From Gammaproteobacteria bacterium (lineage in GTDB: Bacteria > Pseudomonadota > Gammaproteobacteria > GCA-001735895), in contig JAJDOF010000099.1 of the NCBI GenBank assembly GCA_022340305.1, forward strand, positions 53,936 through 117,935: a DNA stretch of 64,000 nucleotides, given 5' to 3'. Position numbers and translations under genes: made by a program. This document shows, one piece after another, positions 25,868-34,791 of this stretch. The first letter of the stretch is position 1. The number at the start of each line of letters is the position of its first letter. The notes below the pieces were generated by a model. It saw nothing but the letters and a program-made list of their open reading frames with translations. It had not been told where the DNA came from and made no database searches.

Positions 25868-27148
25868 GTGCCGCGTCGCCCCGTCACATTTAGTGCCGCG
25901 CTGGCATCGTCCTGGGCGATTTTGCTGGGTTTCGGCATACTCATGTTGGGAGACGGCCTGCAGGGAACCCTGCTAGCGATACGCGCCGATCTCGAGGGAT
26001 TCTCGACGACGCTGACCGGCCTGGTCATGTCGACTTTTTACCTCGGATTTCTGCTCGGTTCGTTGCTGACACCGCGCATCACCATCAAGGTCGGGCACAT
26101 TCGCGTGTTCGCGGCCTTTGCGGCACTGTCTTCGGCGGCGATCCTGGTGCACGCGCTGGTGGTCAGCGTGCCGGTGTGGATGGCGATGCGCCTGCTCAGC
26201 GGTTTTTGTTTTGCCGGGCTGTACATCGTGGCCGAGAGCTGGTTGAACGATCGCGCCACCAATGAAACCCGCGGCAAGTTGTTATCGATGTACATGGTGG
26301 TTACTTACATGGGTGTCGGTGCCGGGCAGTTATTGCTGAACCTGGCCAACCCGCTCGAGTTTCCGCTGTTTATTCTTACCTCGATTCTCATTTCAGTCGC
26401 CGTGGTGCCATTACTGTTGTCTGCCGGTTCGCCGCCAACCTTTCACGACTCGGTGCGCATCAGCCTGCTGGCACTTTTTCGTCTGACTCCGCTTGGTATC
26501 ATCAGCATGTTCACGGTCGGCCTGGTGACGGCGACCTTTTTCGCACTCGGTCCGGTTTATGCACAGCGCATCGGACTGAGTATTCGCGACATCTCGTATT
26601 TTATGACGGCATCCGTGGTGGGAACCGTGCTGTTACAGGGGCCTATCGGCGCGCTGTCAGATCGTTATGATCGACGCACGGTATTGACGCTGGTCACGAT
26701 TTTTACCGCGCTGTCGGCATTGCTGTGTATTCCTGCCGAACAATATTCGACGACGGCCCTGTTCTTTGCGGTTGCGCTATTCGGCGGCCTGGCATTTCCG
26801 CTGTATTCCATCTGTATCGCGTATACCAATGATCATCTCGAACCCAGGCAGATGATCGCAGCGAGCGGTGCCCTGGTGATGGTGGGAGGCTTCGGAGCGA
26901 TCACCGGGCCGTTGCTGTTTGCCGTCATTATGGATGCTTACGGGTACCAGTCCCTGTTCTGGTCGATCGCAGCCATTCATGGATTGACGGGACTGTTTGC
27001 CATTTACCGCATGTGCCGCAGCGCACCGGTGCCGCTGGAGCGCCAGTGGCCGAGCACCACGACCGCGGTACATCCGTCGGGTTCAGCAATCGAGTCGATC
27101 CAGCAATACACCAGTGAAGAGTACGATAGTGCCGGTGAACAGCGCTGA
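25868..27148 (+). CDS. MFS transporter, YcaD-like (copy 1)
   Basis: Major facilitator of 426 residues with about 12 membrane helices. The GTG start directly follows the tetR stop, with GGAGG eight bases upstream, so the two are co-translated. The first half carries GHIRVFAAFAALSSAAILVHALV, RLLSGFCFAGLYIVAESWLND and NETRGKLLSMYMVVTYMGVGAGQ, a pattern shared with E. coli YcaD and with the paralog at 33502. The second half has GPIGALSDRYDRRTVL, the usual inter-helix signature. Direction and cargo are unknown. Its position suggests export or uptake of an intermediate in amine catabolism. The family call is firm. Confidence 0.85.
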   Translation: MPRRPVTFSAALASSWAILLGFGILMLGDGLQGTLLAIRADLEGFSTTLTGLVMSTFYLGFLLGSLLTPRITIKVGHIRVFAAFAALSSAAILVHALVVSVPVWMAMRLLSGFCFAGLYIVAESWLNDRATNETRGKLLSMYMVVTYMGVGAGQLLLNLANPLEFPLFILTSILISVAVVPLLLSAGSPPTFHDSVRISLLALFRLTPLGIISMFTVGLVTATFFALGPVYAQRIGLSIRDISYFMTASVVGTVLLQGPIGALSDRYDRRTVLTLVTIFTALSALLCIPAEQYSTTALFFAVALFGGLAFPLYSICIAYTNDHLEPRQMIAASGALVMVGGFGAITGPLLFAVIMDAYGYQSLFWSIAAIHGLTGLFAIYRMCRSAPVPLERQWPSTTTAVHPSGSAIESIQQYTSEEYDSAGEQR

Positions 27149-27149
27149 T

Positions 27150-27179
27150 CGCAGGGCCTGCTGGCAGGAGCGCCCTGCG
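27150..27179. other. Compound stem-loop between convergent genes
   Basis: An 8-bp inverted repeat CGCAGGGC / GCCCTGCG encloses a smaller CCTGC-TG-GCAGG hairpin, right after the MFS stop and before the end of the DUF3461 gene. There is no T-run on either side, so any termination would be factor-dependent. Confidence 0.35.
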
Positions 27180-27190
27180 GTCATAACGGT

Positions 27191-27574
27191 TTACAACTGA
27201 TCGATCAGAGACTGGATATACTCGGTACGCAGCGAGATGTCTTCCTGCAACAGCCGCATTTCTTCGCGCAATAAAGCTTTCAGGTCCTTACCCTGAGCTT
27301 GTTTCAGTTTCAGCTCTTCGAGTTCGGCGAGGGCTTCGCGGAAGGCAGGGGTACTCTTGAACAGTGTTTCGGTTCTGCGAGTTCCGCTGTCGACCATCAC
27401 CGATTCTCTCACCTGCGGGAACTTGTAACGGCGAATAACGGGCAATATCGAGCCCTTTTTACGATTGTAGGCGACCTGCAGAACGTCGGTTTTGCCGACC
27501 GTATAGACTGTGAATTTTTCGATTTCCTCGGGATGTCGTATGCCCATCTCGGTCAATTTTGGATAGTTGCTCAT
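27191..27574 (-). CDS. DUF3461 family protein
   Basis: Small cytoplasmic protein of 127 residues belonging to DUF3461, a family found in gammaproteobacteria with no known function. The pattern is a short N-terminal YPKLTEMGIRHPEEIEKFTVY, a basic beta-rich stretch (LQVAYNRKKGSILPVIRRYKFPQ), then a helical, probably coiled-coil C-terminus (LAELEELKLKQAQGKDLKALL). It stands alone on the minus strand, 36 bases before the second ABC operon, and differs from its metabolic neighbours, so it is probably a core gene interrupted by the catabolic island. The AGGAT upstream of ATG is a modest SD. Confidence 0.8.
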   Translation of the reverse strand: MSNYPKLTEMGIRHPEEIEKFTVYTVGKTDVLQVAYNRKKGSILPVIRRYKFPQVRESVMVDSGTRRTETLFKSTPAFREALAELEELKLKQAQGKDLKALLREEMRLLQEDISLRTEYIQSLIDQL

Positions 27575-27610
27575 GTATTTATCCTGGGTTTGATTGGTTC
27601 TGCAGAGGGA

Positions 27611-29506
27611 TTATGGCACGTGAATCTGGGGATCGTCATGCCCCAGCTTTTCGTAACCCAACAGAATTCTCTGCGCATCGGCTTCGGCCTGCTGCAAATC
27701 CTCAAGCGTCAGGTGACAGGCGATCTGATGGCCGTTTTCGAGCTCCAGTGTCGGCGGTATCAGTGTCTGACAGGTCCCTTCGATGGCCAGCGGACAACGA
27801 TTGTAAAATGGACAACCTTTAGCCGTAATTTCAACCCCGCGGGCGATGCCGACCGCCATTTCGCGTCTTTTCATCGTGTCTTCGAGCCAGCCGATGCGCA
27901 TCTCCGGCACCGAGCTGATCAACAGCCGGGTATAGGGATGGAAGGGAGGTTCGAGCACTTCATCCGTCGGCCCTTGTTCCACCACGCGCCCGGCATAAAG
28001 CACGACGATTTCATCGGCGAACGAGGCCACCGTGGACAGGTCGTGGCTGATGAAGACGAACGATACGCCGGTCTTGTCGCGCAGGCTGGTCAGCAGCTTG
28101 ATCACGTTGGCGCCCACGATGCTGTCGAGCGCCGAAGTCACCTCGTCGCAAAGCATCACTTCCGGGCTCGCCGCGAGCGCGCGTGCCAGGTTGATGCGCT
28201 GCTTTTGGCCCCCGGAAAGCTCCATCGGGTAACGATTCGCGAAAGCGGCCGGCAACTCGACCATTTCCAGTATTTCAGCAACCTTGGCATGCTTTTCACG
28301 ACCGGTAAGCCCGTGATAAAACTCGAGCGGCCGGCCGATAATATTGCCGATTAATTGTTTGGGGTTGAGCGCCGTATCGGCCATCTGAAAGACAAATTGT
28401 ACCTTCTGCAATTCGTCGAGATTACGATTTTTTAACGCGCCCTCGAGTGTCTTGCCGTCGAGGATGATGTCACCGCGCGCAGGTTGCAGCATACCCGCCA
28501 TGACGCGCGCCAGTGTCGATTTACCACAGCCTGACTCACCGATTACACCGACCACGTGTCCGTTTTTGACACTGACATTGATGTCCTTGAGAATCGGTAT
28601 TACGGGTTCGCCGTCGACAATACCGCCGTAACCAGCCGTCATGTTCCTGACTTCAATGTTATCGATGACACGATCGTGATCGCCGCTGGCATCGACGCCC
28701 ATACCGGATTCGGGCCTGGGACGAACCGCTTCCATCAGGCGTTTGGTATAGGCATGGGTCGGGTGGTTGATAATCTGGTCAGCCGAACCTTGCTCCATGA
28801 TTTCACCGCGATAGAGCACGACGATGTGGTCGGCGATCTGCGCGACCACCGCTAGATCGTGGGTGACGTAGATGGCCGCAGAATTTTCCTCGCGTATTAC
28901 TTTCTTGAAGGCCTTGAGCACCTCGATCTGGGTGGTGACGTCGAGCGCAGTGGTGGGCTCGTCCAGCACCATCAGGTCGGGTTTTCCGCACAGCGCCATG
29001 GCGGCCATCAACCGTTGTAACTGTCCGCCCGACACCTGGTGCGGATAACGTAAACCGATGCGGTCGGCACCGGGTAGCTCGAGCGCATGATACAGCTCGA
29101 GTGCACGTTTGGTCGCTTCTTCCTGGTTGAGGCGGCCGTGCAGGACGGCTGATTCAGTGACCTGTTCACCGATAGTGATTGCCGGGTTGAAAGTGGCTGC
29201 TGCGCTTTGCGCGAGATAGGCGACGTTTCCGCCACGAATTTCGCGCTGCTCCAGCGGTGCCATGGTGAGTACATCCTTGCCGTAAAGCTTTGCCTGGCCA
29301 CCGGTAAAATGCAGCCCGGGCTTGGTATAGGCCAGCGATGCCAGCGAAATGGTGGTTTTACCCGAACCGGATTCGCCGATCAGGGCGACAACTTCGCCCT
29401 TGTGGATGTCGAAGCTGACGCCGCGCACGATCGGCACTTCGACGCCTTCGTCGTCATAGGCGCTAATGCGCAGGTCTACTACTTCAAATAATTTTTCTTT
29501 GGCCAT
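27611..29506 (-). CDS. Peptide/opine-type ABC transporter, fused dual ATPase (system 2)
   Basis: Two-domain ATPase, 631 residues from ATG 29506, which lies four bases after the DppC-like stop; the track start would overlap that gene. Domain 1 has [23 protein letters not shown] and [12 protein letters not shown]. Domain 2 has [24 protein letters not shown] and [12 protein letters not shown]. Unlike system 1, it keeps the C-terminal oligopeptide-transporter tail with four cysteines ([16 protein letters not shown], then IACHL), which in some relatives binds an iron-sulfur cluster. Gene order and motifs match the system-1 operon, so the two arose by duplication. The ligand is unknown. Confidence 0.92.
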   Translation of the reverse strand: MAKEKLFEVVDLRISAYDDEGVEVPIVRGVSFDIHKGEVVALIGESGSGKTTISLASLAYTKPGLHFTGGQAKLYGKDVLTMAPLEQREIRGGNVAYLAQSAAATFNPAITIGEQVTESAVLHGRLNQEEATKRALELYHALELPGADRIGLRYPHQVSGGQLQRLMAAMALCGKPDLMVLDEPTTALDVTTQIEVLKAFKKVIREENSAAIYVTHDLAVVAQIADHIVVLYRGEIMEQGSADQIINHPTHAYTKRLMEAVRPRPESGMGVDASGDHDRVIDNIEVRNMTAGYGGIVDGEPVIPILKDINVSVKNGHVVGVIGESGCGKSTLARVMAGMLQPARGDIILDGKTLEGALKNRNLDELQKVQFVFQMADTALNPKQLIGNIIGRPLEFYHGLTGREKHAKVAEILEMVELPAAFANRYPMELSGGQKQRINLARALAASPEVMLCDEVTSALDSIVGANVIKLLTSLRDKTGVSFVFISHDLSTVASFADEIVVLYAGRVVEQGPTDEVLEPPFHPYTRLLISSVPEMRIGWLEDTMKRREMAVGIARGVEITAKGCPFYNRCPLAIEGTCQTLIPPTLELENGHQIACHLTLEDLQQAEADAQRILLGYEKLGHDDPQIHVP

Positions 29507-29510
29507 CGTG

Positions 29511-30434
29511 TTACACCATTTTCTTCGCGAGACTACCGCCGGACTTGGCGGAAATATCATCGACAATCAGGTTGACCGCGATGGTAAAGGAAGCGATCGC
29601 CAGTGCTGGCCAGATCGCCGCGTAAGAGCCGTAGGTCAGGCCCCCCAGGTTGCCGCGCACCATGCTACCCCAGTCGGAAGCCGGTGGCTGCACGCCGAGA
29701 CCGAGAAAGCTCAGGCTGGAAATGAACAGCACTACAAAGACCAGGCGCAGGCCGAAGTCGGTGGCCAGCGGCATGGCGGCATTCGGCAGTACTTCAGCGC
29801 GGATAATCCACCAGATACCCTCGCCACGGGTTTGCGCGGCCTCGACAAAATCCTGCACCATGATGTCCTGGCCGAGCGCACGCGCGATGCGAAACACGCT
29901 GGTAGCATAGATGACCGCCGCCGTGCCGATGAGGATGGGTATCGACGATCCCAGCGCCGCGATCACGATCAGGCCGAGCATGATCGTCGGTAGCGCGAGT
30001 ATCGCGTCGTTGACCCGGCTTATTCCCATGTCGATCCAGCCCCCCTTGACTGCGGCAAGAATGCCGAGCGTGATACCGATCAAGTAGGCAATCAGCGTGG
30101 CCGCCAGCGAAATGCCGATAGTGTTGCGCGCGCCATACAGAATTCGCGACAGGGTGTCCCGGCTGAGATAATCAGTGCCGAGATAGAAGGATCCATATTC
30201 GCCGGAGTAGGCGGGTAGAAAACTGTCATCGCCTTCCATGTCCATTTCGTGAAACGGTGCGATACTCGGGCCAATTACGCAGATGATCAACCAGAAGGCG
30301 ACCACGGCGGAGGAGACGTAACCGACCCAGGTCAGGCGAAATTTTCGTTTTGGCGGGGAATCCGGTAACTCCGCAAAGGAGTCCAGTTCGGCGATGACTT
30401 CTTCTTCTTTCTTGCTGGTTACTTGTTGAGTCAT
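29511..30434 (-). CDS. DppC-like ABC permease (system 2)
   Basis: Permease of 307 residues with a long cytoplasmic N-terminus rich in Glu and Lys, a first helix YVSSAVVAFWLIICVIGPSIAPF, and the DppC hallmark LGTDYLSRDTLSRILYGARN. The EAA loop is EAAQTRGEGIWWIIRAEVLPN. The C-terminus has FLGLGVQPPASDWGSMV, also present almost unchanged in system 1. It lies 17 bases after the DppB-like gene and four before the ATPase, in a compact operon. It forms the channel with 30452-31402. Confidence 0.92.
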   Translation of the reverse strand: MTQQVTSKKEEEVIAELDSFAELPDSPPKRKFRLTWVGYVSSAVVAFWLIICVIGPSIAPFHEMDMEGDDSFLPAYSGEYGSFYLGTDYLSRDTLSRILYGARNTIGISLAATLIAYLIGITLGILAAVKGGWIDMGISRVNDAILALPTIMLGLIVIAALGSSIPILIGTAAVIYATSVFRIARALGQDIMVQDFVEAAQTRGEGIWWIIRAEVLPNAAMPLATDFGLRLVFVVLFISSLSFLGLGVQPPASDWGSMVRGNLGGLTYGSYAAIWPALAIASFTIAVNLIVDDISAKSGGSLAKKMV

Positions 30435-30451
30435 GGTTATATCCTCTCAAA

Positions 30452-31402
30452 CTATTTCGGATTGCGCAGGCGCGGGTTGGACAGGATCGAGCCGATATCC
30501 GCCAGCAGAATCAGGACAACGTAGGTGCCGCAAAAAATCATCGCGCAGGCCTGCACCAGCGGCAGATCCCGGGTTTGCACGCCGTCGATCATCAGCTTGG
30601 CGAGCCCGGGGTAGGCGAAGATGGTTTCGACGATGACCACGCCGCTGACCAGGTAGGCCAGGTTCAGCGCGATGACGTTGATGATCGGGCCGATCGCGTT
30701 GTAGAACGCGTGGCGCATGATGATACGGCCGCGTGGCACGCCTTTCAGGATAGCCATTTCGATATAGGGCGAACTCATGACGTTGAGAATGCCGGCGCGG
30801 GTCATGCGGATCATTTGCGCCGATACCACGATGACCAGGGTGATCAACGGCATCGCCAGGGCTTTCATCAGTTCCCAGAAGCTTTCCTCGCCAGTCATGT
30901 AGGCCGTCGACGGCAGCCAGTGCAGTTCGACCGCGAGAACCAGTACGGCTATCGTGGCGATGAAAAATTCGGGTACCGAAATCAGGCTCAGGGTGCCGAA
31001 AGTCACGATTCGATCGAGCCAGGTACCGGGATGCATGGCGGCCCAAAGGCCGAGTGCGATTGAAATCGGGATCGAGATCACCGACACCCAGCCGGCCATC
31101 ATCAGGGTATTGCCGAGACGGCCACCGATCAGGCTGGAAATGGTTGCGCCGCCGGCCTTGGAGATACCGAGGTCGCCGACTGCCATGTCGCCCAGCCAGC
31201 TGAAATAGCGTACATACCAGGGTTGATCCAGGCCGAGTTCGGCGCGCAGCGCCGCCAGTGTTTCAGGTGTTGCCGATTGTCCGAGCACGATCTCGGCGAC
31301 ATCGCCTGGCAGTATGCTGGTGGCGACGAATATGATCACCGAAACAACCCACAGGGTTGCAAAGCCGATGCCGATTCGCTGCATGACCATTCTTGTCATC
31401 AT
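30452..31402 (-). CDS. DppB-like ABC permease (system 2)
   Basis: Permease of 316 residues. It begins MMTRMVMQRIGIGFATLWVVSVIIFVATSILPGDVAE, which fits the DppB first helix; any of three nearby ATGs could be the start. The motif LRAELGLDQPWYVRYFSWLGDMAVGDLG matches the conserved first periplasmic region. The EAA loop reads EMAILKGVPRGRIIMRHAFYN. It is separated from its binding-protein gene by about 200 bases that include a strong terminator, so it needs read-through or its own promoter. Confidence 0.92.
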   Translation of the reverse strand: MMTRMVMQRIGIGFATLWVVSVIIFVATSILPGDVAEIVLGQSATPETLAALRAELGLDQPWYVRYFSWLGDMAVGDLGISKAGGATISSLIGGRLGNTLMMAGWVSVISIPISIALGLWAAMHPGTWLDRIVTFGTLSLISVPEFFIATIAVLVLAVELHWLPSTAYMTGEESFWELMKALAMPLITLVIVVSAQMIRMTRAGILNVMSSPYIEMAILKGVPRGRIIMRHAFYNAIGPIINVIALNLAYLVSGVVIVETIFAYPGLAKLMIDGVQTRDLPLVQACAMIFCGTYVVLILLADIGSILSNPRLRNPK

Positions 31403-31538
31403 TGGATGTTCCCCCGGTATTATTGTCTTATGGACTCTTAAGTATCCACTCTGTAATTAATCGTTCGCTCCGTGAACCTTTGATACGATGATGCCGGTTG
31501 TTACGATTACGATCGACATCTGGAAATTTCTGCCAGGC

Positions 31539-31576
31539 AAAAAATAAGGCCTGTATAAACCAGTTATACAGGCCTT
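31539..31576 (-). terminator. Terminator/attenuator after binding protein 2
   Basis: Perfect 13-bp stem (AAGGCCTGTATAA / TTATACAGGCCTT) with loop of five, followed on the minus strand by ATTTTTT. It sits between the stop of the binding-protein gene (31603) and the permease genes, so most transcripts should end here and only a fraction continue, giving excess binding protein. Confidence 0.85.
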
Positions 31577-31602
31577 CTCAGGATGGCTAATGCAATTTTC
31601 GA

Positions 31603-33231
31603 CTATGCCAGCCAGACATACTCGGGCCATTCAGACCCGCCGACCTGGCCCGTTGGTACATTGGGTATACCCATGACATTGTTGGCGAGGCCGTCGTTGA
31701 CGTTGGAAAACGCCGGAATCACCATACCGCTTTCATTGTGAACCAGGGTTTGCATTTCGCAGTAATACTGGTGACGTTTTGCGGGGTCGGTTTCCGCGAG
31801 CGCCAATTTCAGCAACTCACCCATGCGATCGTTGTTCCAGTAGGTATCATTCCACGCAGCACCCGGCGCGAACTGGATCCCCAGCTGAATATTTGCGGTC
31901 GGCCGCATGTTCCAGGAAACCACGTTGAGCGGCTCTTTCATCCAGACCGCGCCCCAGTAACCGTCAGTCGGTACCTTCTTCAGTTTCAGGTCGAAGCCGA
32001 TCTTGGCGCAGTTGGCCTGTGCAGTCAGGCAGGCATCCTCGATACCCGACATGACCGGGGCGACGAAAAGCTCGGCGGAGCTGTAGCCCGACTTCTTGAA
32101 GTGAAACTTGGCCTTGTCCGGATCGTACGGGCGTATCGGCAGTTCACTGCAATAATCGGCGCCGTGCGCGGTCGCGATCGGGTGGTCGTTACCGACAGTG
32201 CCCTTACCCTTGAGGACGCGCTTGACGATGCGTTCCCGATCCTGGATGTACTTCATGCCGAGGACGAAATCGTTGTTGTTACCGGGCGCGGAATTTTTCA
32301 GACAACAGATGCCCATTTGCAGCCCCGCCGGAATCGACAGCAGCTTGGCGGTGCTCGAGCTTTCAATCTGGCGGAACGCCTGGGGTTCGACATTCGCGAC
32401 AATTTGCATATCGCCGGCCAGTAACGCATTCACGCGCGCCACCGGGTCGGTGATCGCGGTAATTTCGACCGCATCGAGATTGGGCCCGTCGCGGAAGTAA
32501 TTTTTGTTCCTGACGTGAATCGACTTCACCCCGGGCTGGAAAGATTCCATCACGAAGGGGCCCGTGCCGATACCGCCGCCGGTGGAACCCTCCTGCACGA
32601 CCTTGGCCTGGTACAGGCCCATGAGCCCCGGCAAGTCGGCATTGGGCGAACTCAAGATCGCCTTGACTTCCAGCGGACCGGTTTTTTTCCACTCCGAAAC
32701 CGATTCCAGCAACGACTTGATGACCGATTTTGAATTCTCGCCCTGATGGCGCCTCATGCTGTAAACCACGTCGTCCGCGGTTAACTTCTTACCATCGTGA
32801 AAGGTGACGCCGTCGCGGATCTTGAAGGTCCACTCGGTGGCGTTCTGGTTGGGCTCGAAGGATTCTGCAAGATCAGGATTGGCCACCAGGCCTTCGCCGA
32901 TCTGGCACAGGCTGTTATAGGTGACACGGCCGCGCGTGTAGTCGATGGTCGAGGTGAACACGATCGGATCGAGCGTATCGTTGGGACCGTGCAGGTTGGA
33001 GGCCATGCGTAGCGAACCGCCTTTCTTCGGCGTGGCAGCCATGACCGACTTGCCATTGGTCAGTAATTGCTCGGCCACGGTCAGTGAGACACCCGTTACC
33101 ATGGCGAGTTTGAGCGCGTCGCGACGGGTAACCGGACCACTGCCGCCCTTTACCATTTTGTCTACCAGGTCCTTGTCAGCCTGGCTGAGATCCCGAAAAT
33201 TGAGTCCGGGTGGGGACTTATCGTCTTTCAT
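31603..33231 (-). CDS. Peptide/opine-type ABC substrate-binding protein, Tat-type signal (system 2)
   Basis: SBP_bac_5 protein of 542 residues. The start follows TGAGGAGC. The long N-terminus ends in a twin-arginine signal, VTRRDALKLAMVTGVSLTVA, with likely cleavage near SVMAA. Family motifs include VANPDLAESFEPNQNATEWTF, VTFHDGKKLTADDVVYSMRRH and PYDPDKAKFHFKKSGY. It aligns along its whole length with 19679-21283 (for example TADDV, GENSKS/GEDSKS, TGPFVMESFQPGVK versus TGGYIIDRFEPGVR), so the pair are paralogs with diverged pockets. It is transcribed divergently from an MFS gene that is itself a paralog of the MFS at 25868. Confidence 0.9.
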   Translation of the reverse strand: MKDDKSPPGLNFRDLSQADKDLVDKMVKGGSGPVTRRDALKLAMVTGVSLTVAEQLLTNGKSVMAATPKKGGSLRMASNLHGPNDTLDPIVFTSTIDYTRGRVTYNSLCQIGEGLVANPDLAESFEPNQNATEWTFKIRDGVTFHDGKKLTADDVVYSMRRHQGENSKSVIKSLLESVSEWKKTGPLEVKAILSSPNADLPGLMGLYQAKVVQEGSTGGGIGTGPFVMESFQPGVKSIHVRNKNYFRDGPNLDAVEITAITDPVARVNALLAGDMQIVANVEPQAFRQIESSSTAKLLSIPAGLQMGICCLKNSAPGNNNDFVLGMKYIQDRERIVKRVLKGKGTVGNDHPIATAHGADYCSELPIRPYDPDKAKFHFKKSGYSSAELFVAPVMSGIEDACLTAQANCAKIGFDLKLKKVPTDGYWGAVWMKEPLNVVSWNMRPTANIQLGIQFAPGAAWNDTYWNNDRMGELLKLALAETDPAKRHQYYCEMQTLVHNESGMVIPAFSNVNDGLANNVMGIPNVPTGQVGGSEWPEYVWLA

Positions 33232-33501
33232 GTTTGCTCCTCAGATTGTCAATAGCTGTCAGTCTTATTTTAATAGTGAACCATGAACCCCGGCTTAATT
33301 TGCCAATTGGTTCTAACAACGGCAATCTGGGTATGCCACTAACAGGGATCTCAAGGTCTCCGCTAGACTAATAGCAAGGCATTTTATTGTCAAAGGCTGT
33401 TGTTCGACATCGCCGCAGAATATCGGGATCGGGGGGTGATATCGGTTTGCGATTGGTTTAGAGTAGCCCCATTCCGGGATTCGCCCGGTGCTGGATCGCT
33501 A

Positions 33502-34791
33502 GTGTTCAAAACTCTCGGTACCCTCGGCTCGATTCTGTTCAGCTATGGCCTGTTGCTGCTGGCCAATGGCCTGTTTGGCAGCCTGCTCGGCGTGCGCACC
33601 CAGGTCGAGGGCTTTTCAGCAAATCTGACCGGCCTCGTCGTTGCCGCCTATTTTAGCGGTTTACTGCTCGGTGGCCTGTATGCGGCCCAGGTGGTGACTC
33701 GCGTTGGGCACATCCGTTCCTTTGCGGCGTTTGCGTCGTTGATGTCAGCGTCGGCATTGATGCATCCCCTGTATGTCGATGGCTATGCGTGGATGGGATT
33801 TCGCCTGGTTGCGGGTTTCTGTATGGCGGGCATGATCATGGTCACCGAGAGCTGGTTGAACGAGACCGCAAGCAACAAGACCCGCGGCAAGATCCTGTCG
33901 ATCTACATGATTACCAATTACTTCGCCGCCGGCTGTGGAAACTTTTTACTGACTGCAGGTGATCCCTCGGAATTCGAGTTGTTCAGCCTGGCGTCCATTA
34001 TCTTCTCGTTATCCCTGGTGCCGGTGCTGTTGACTCGCGCCAGTGCCCCGGCACCTGCCCATGCCGAGCGCATGCATGTCTGGCAGCTGTATCGAATTGC
34101 CCCGCTCGGTGTGGTTGGCGTTTTTTGCTGCGGACTGGTCAACGCCAGTATCAACGGGCTTGGCTCCGTGTTTGCGACCAATAGCGGGTTCGACAGCCAG
34201 CAGCTGGCGACCTTCATGGCGGTGATGGTGATGAGTGGCCTGATCCTGCAATGGCCGATCGGAATACTGTCGGATCGTATCGGCCGCGGACCGTTACTGG
34301 TCTACATACCGTTGATCGTTGCGCTGGCAGCGGTGTGGCAGATCTATGCCGAGGGCTACCAGGCTTTGCTGCTCGGCGCCGGGTTTCTGGGCGCCTTCGT
34401 ATTCACGCTCTACTCGTTGTCGGCTGCCACAGCCAACGATCGGGTGACTTCGAACCAGCGCGTACAGGTGGCTGGTGCATTGCTGATAACCTATGGTGCG
34501 GGTGCGATTATCGGTCCCATTGTTGCCAGCCAGTTCATGAGTCTGCTGGGCCCGCGAGGCCTGTTCTTCTATATCGTTTTAATCGAGATCGTGCTTTGCA
34601 GCTTCTCCATCATCACCCGCAAGCAGCGCGTGGGTAGCCCGGATAAGCGCAAGCCCTACGTCGTGCTGCCTTCGAGCCAGGCAACGTCGAACCAGCTTTA
34701 CGTGTCAGCCCACGAGGAAAATCCGGATACGGTTACCCTGGCAGACGACGGAGACCCCGTGGAATGGAAGGCGCCCGACAAAGATGAGTGA
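33502..34791 (+). CDS. MFS transporter, YcaD-like (copy 2)
   Basis: Major facilitator of about 429 residues if started at GTG 33502. The track start at TTG 33400 adds 34 residues that do not look like protein, but no clear SD supports either. It shares with copy 1 the strings GHIRSFAAFASL, RLVAGFCMAGMIMVTESWLNE and NKTRGKILSIYMITNYFAAG, and it has a longer hydrophilic C-tail (about 60 residues, rich in Asp and Pro). GILSDRIGRGPLLVY is the second-half MFS signature. It heads a run of three transporter genes and overlaps the MATE gene by eight bases. Cargo is unknown. Confidence 0.82.
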   Translation: MFKTLGTLGSILFSYGLLLLANGLFGSLLGVRTQVEGFSANLTGLVVAAYFSGLLLGGLYAAQVVTRVGHIRSFAAFASLMSASALMHPLYVDGYAWMGFRLVAGFCMAGMIMVTESWLNETASNKTRGKILSIYMITNYFAAGCGNFLLTAGDPSEFELFSLASIIFSLSLVPVLLTRASAPAPAHAERMHVWQLYRIAPLGVVGVFCCGLVNASINGLGSVFATNSGFDSQQLATFMAVMVMSGLILQWPIGILSDRIGRGPLLVYIPLIVALAAVWQIYAEGYQALLLGAGFLGAFVFTLYSLSAATANDRVTSNQRVQVAGALLITYGAGAIIGPIVASQFMSLLGPRGLFFYIVLIEIVLCSFSIITRKQRVGSPDKRKPYVVLPSSQATSNQLYVSAHEENPDTVTLADDGDPVEWKAPDKDE

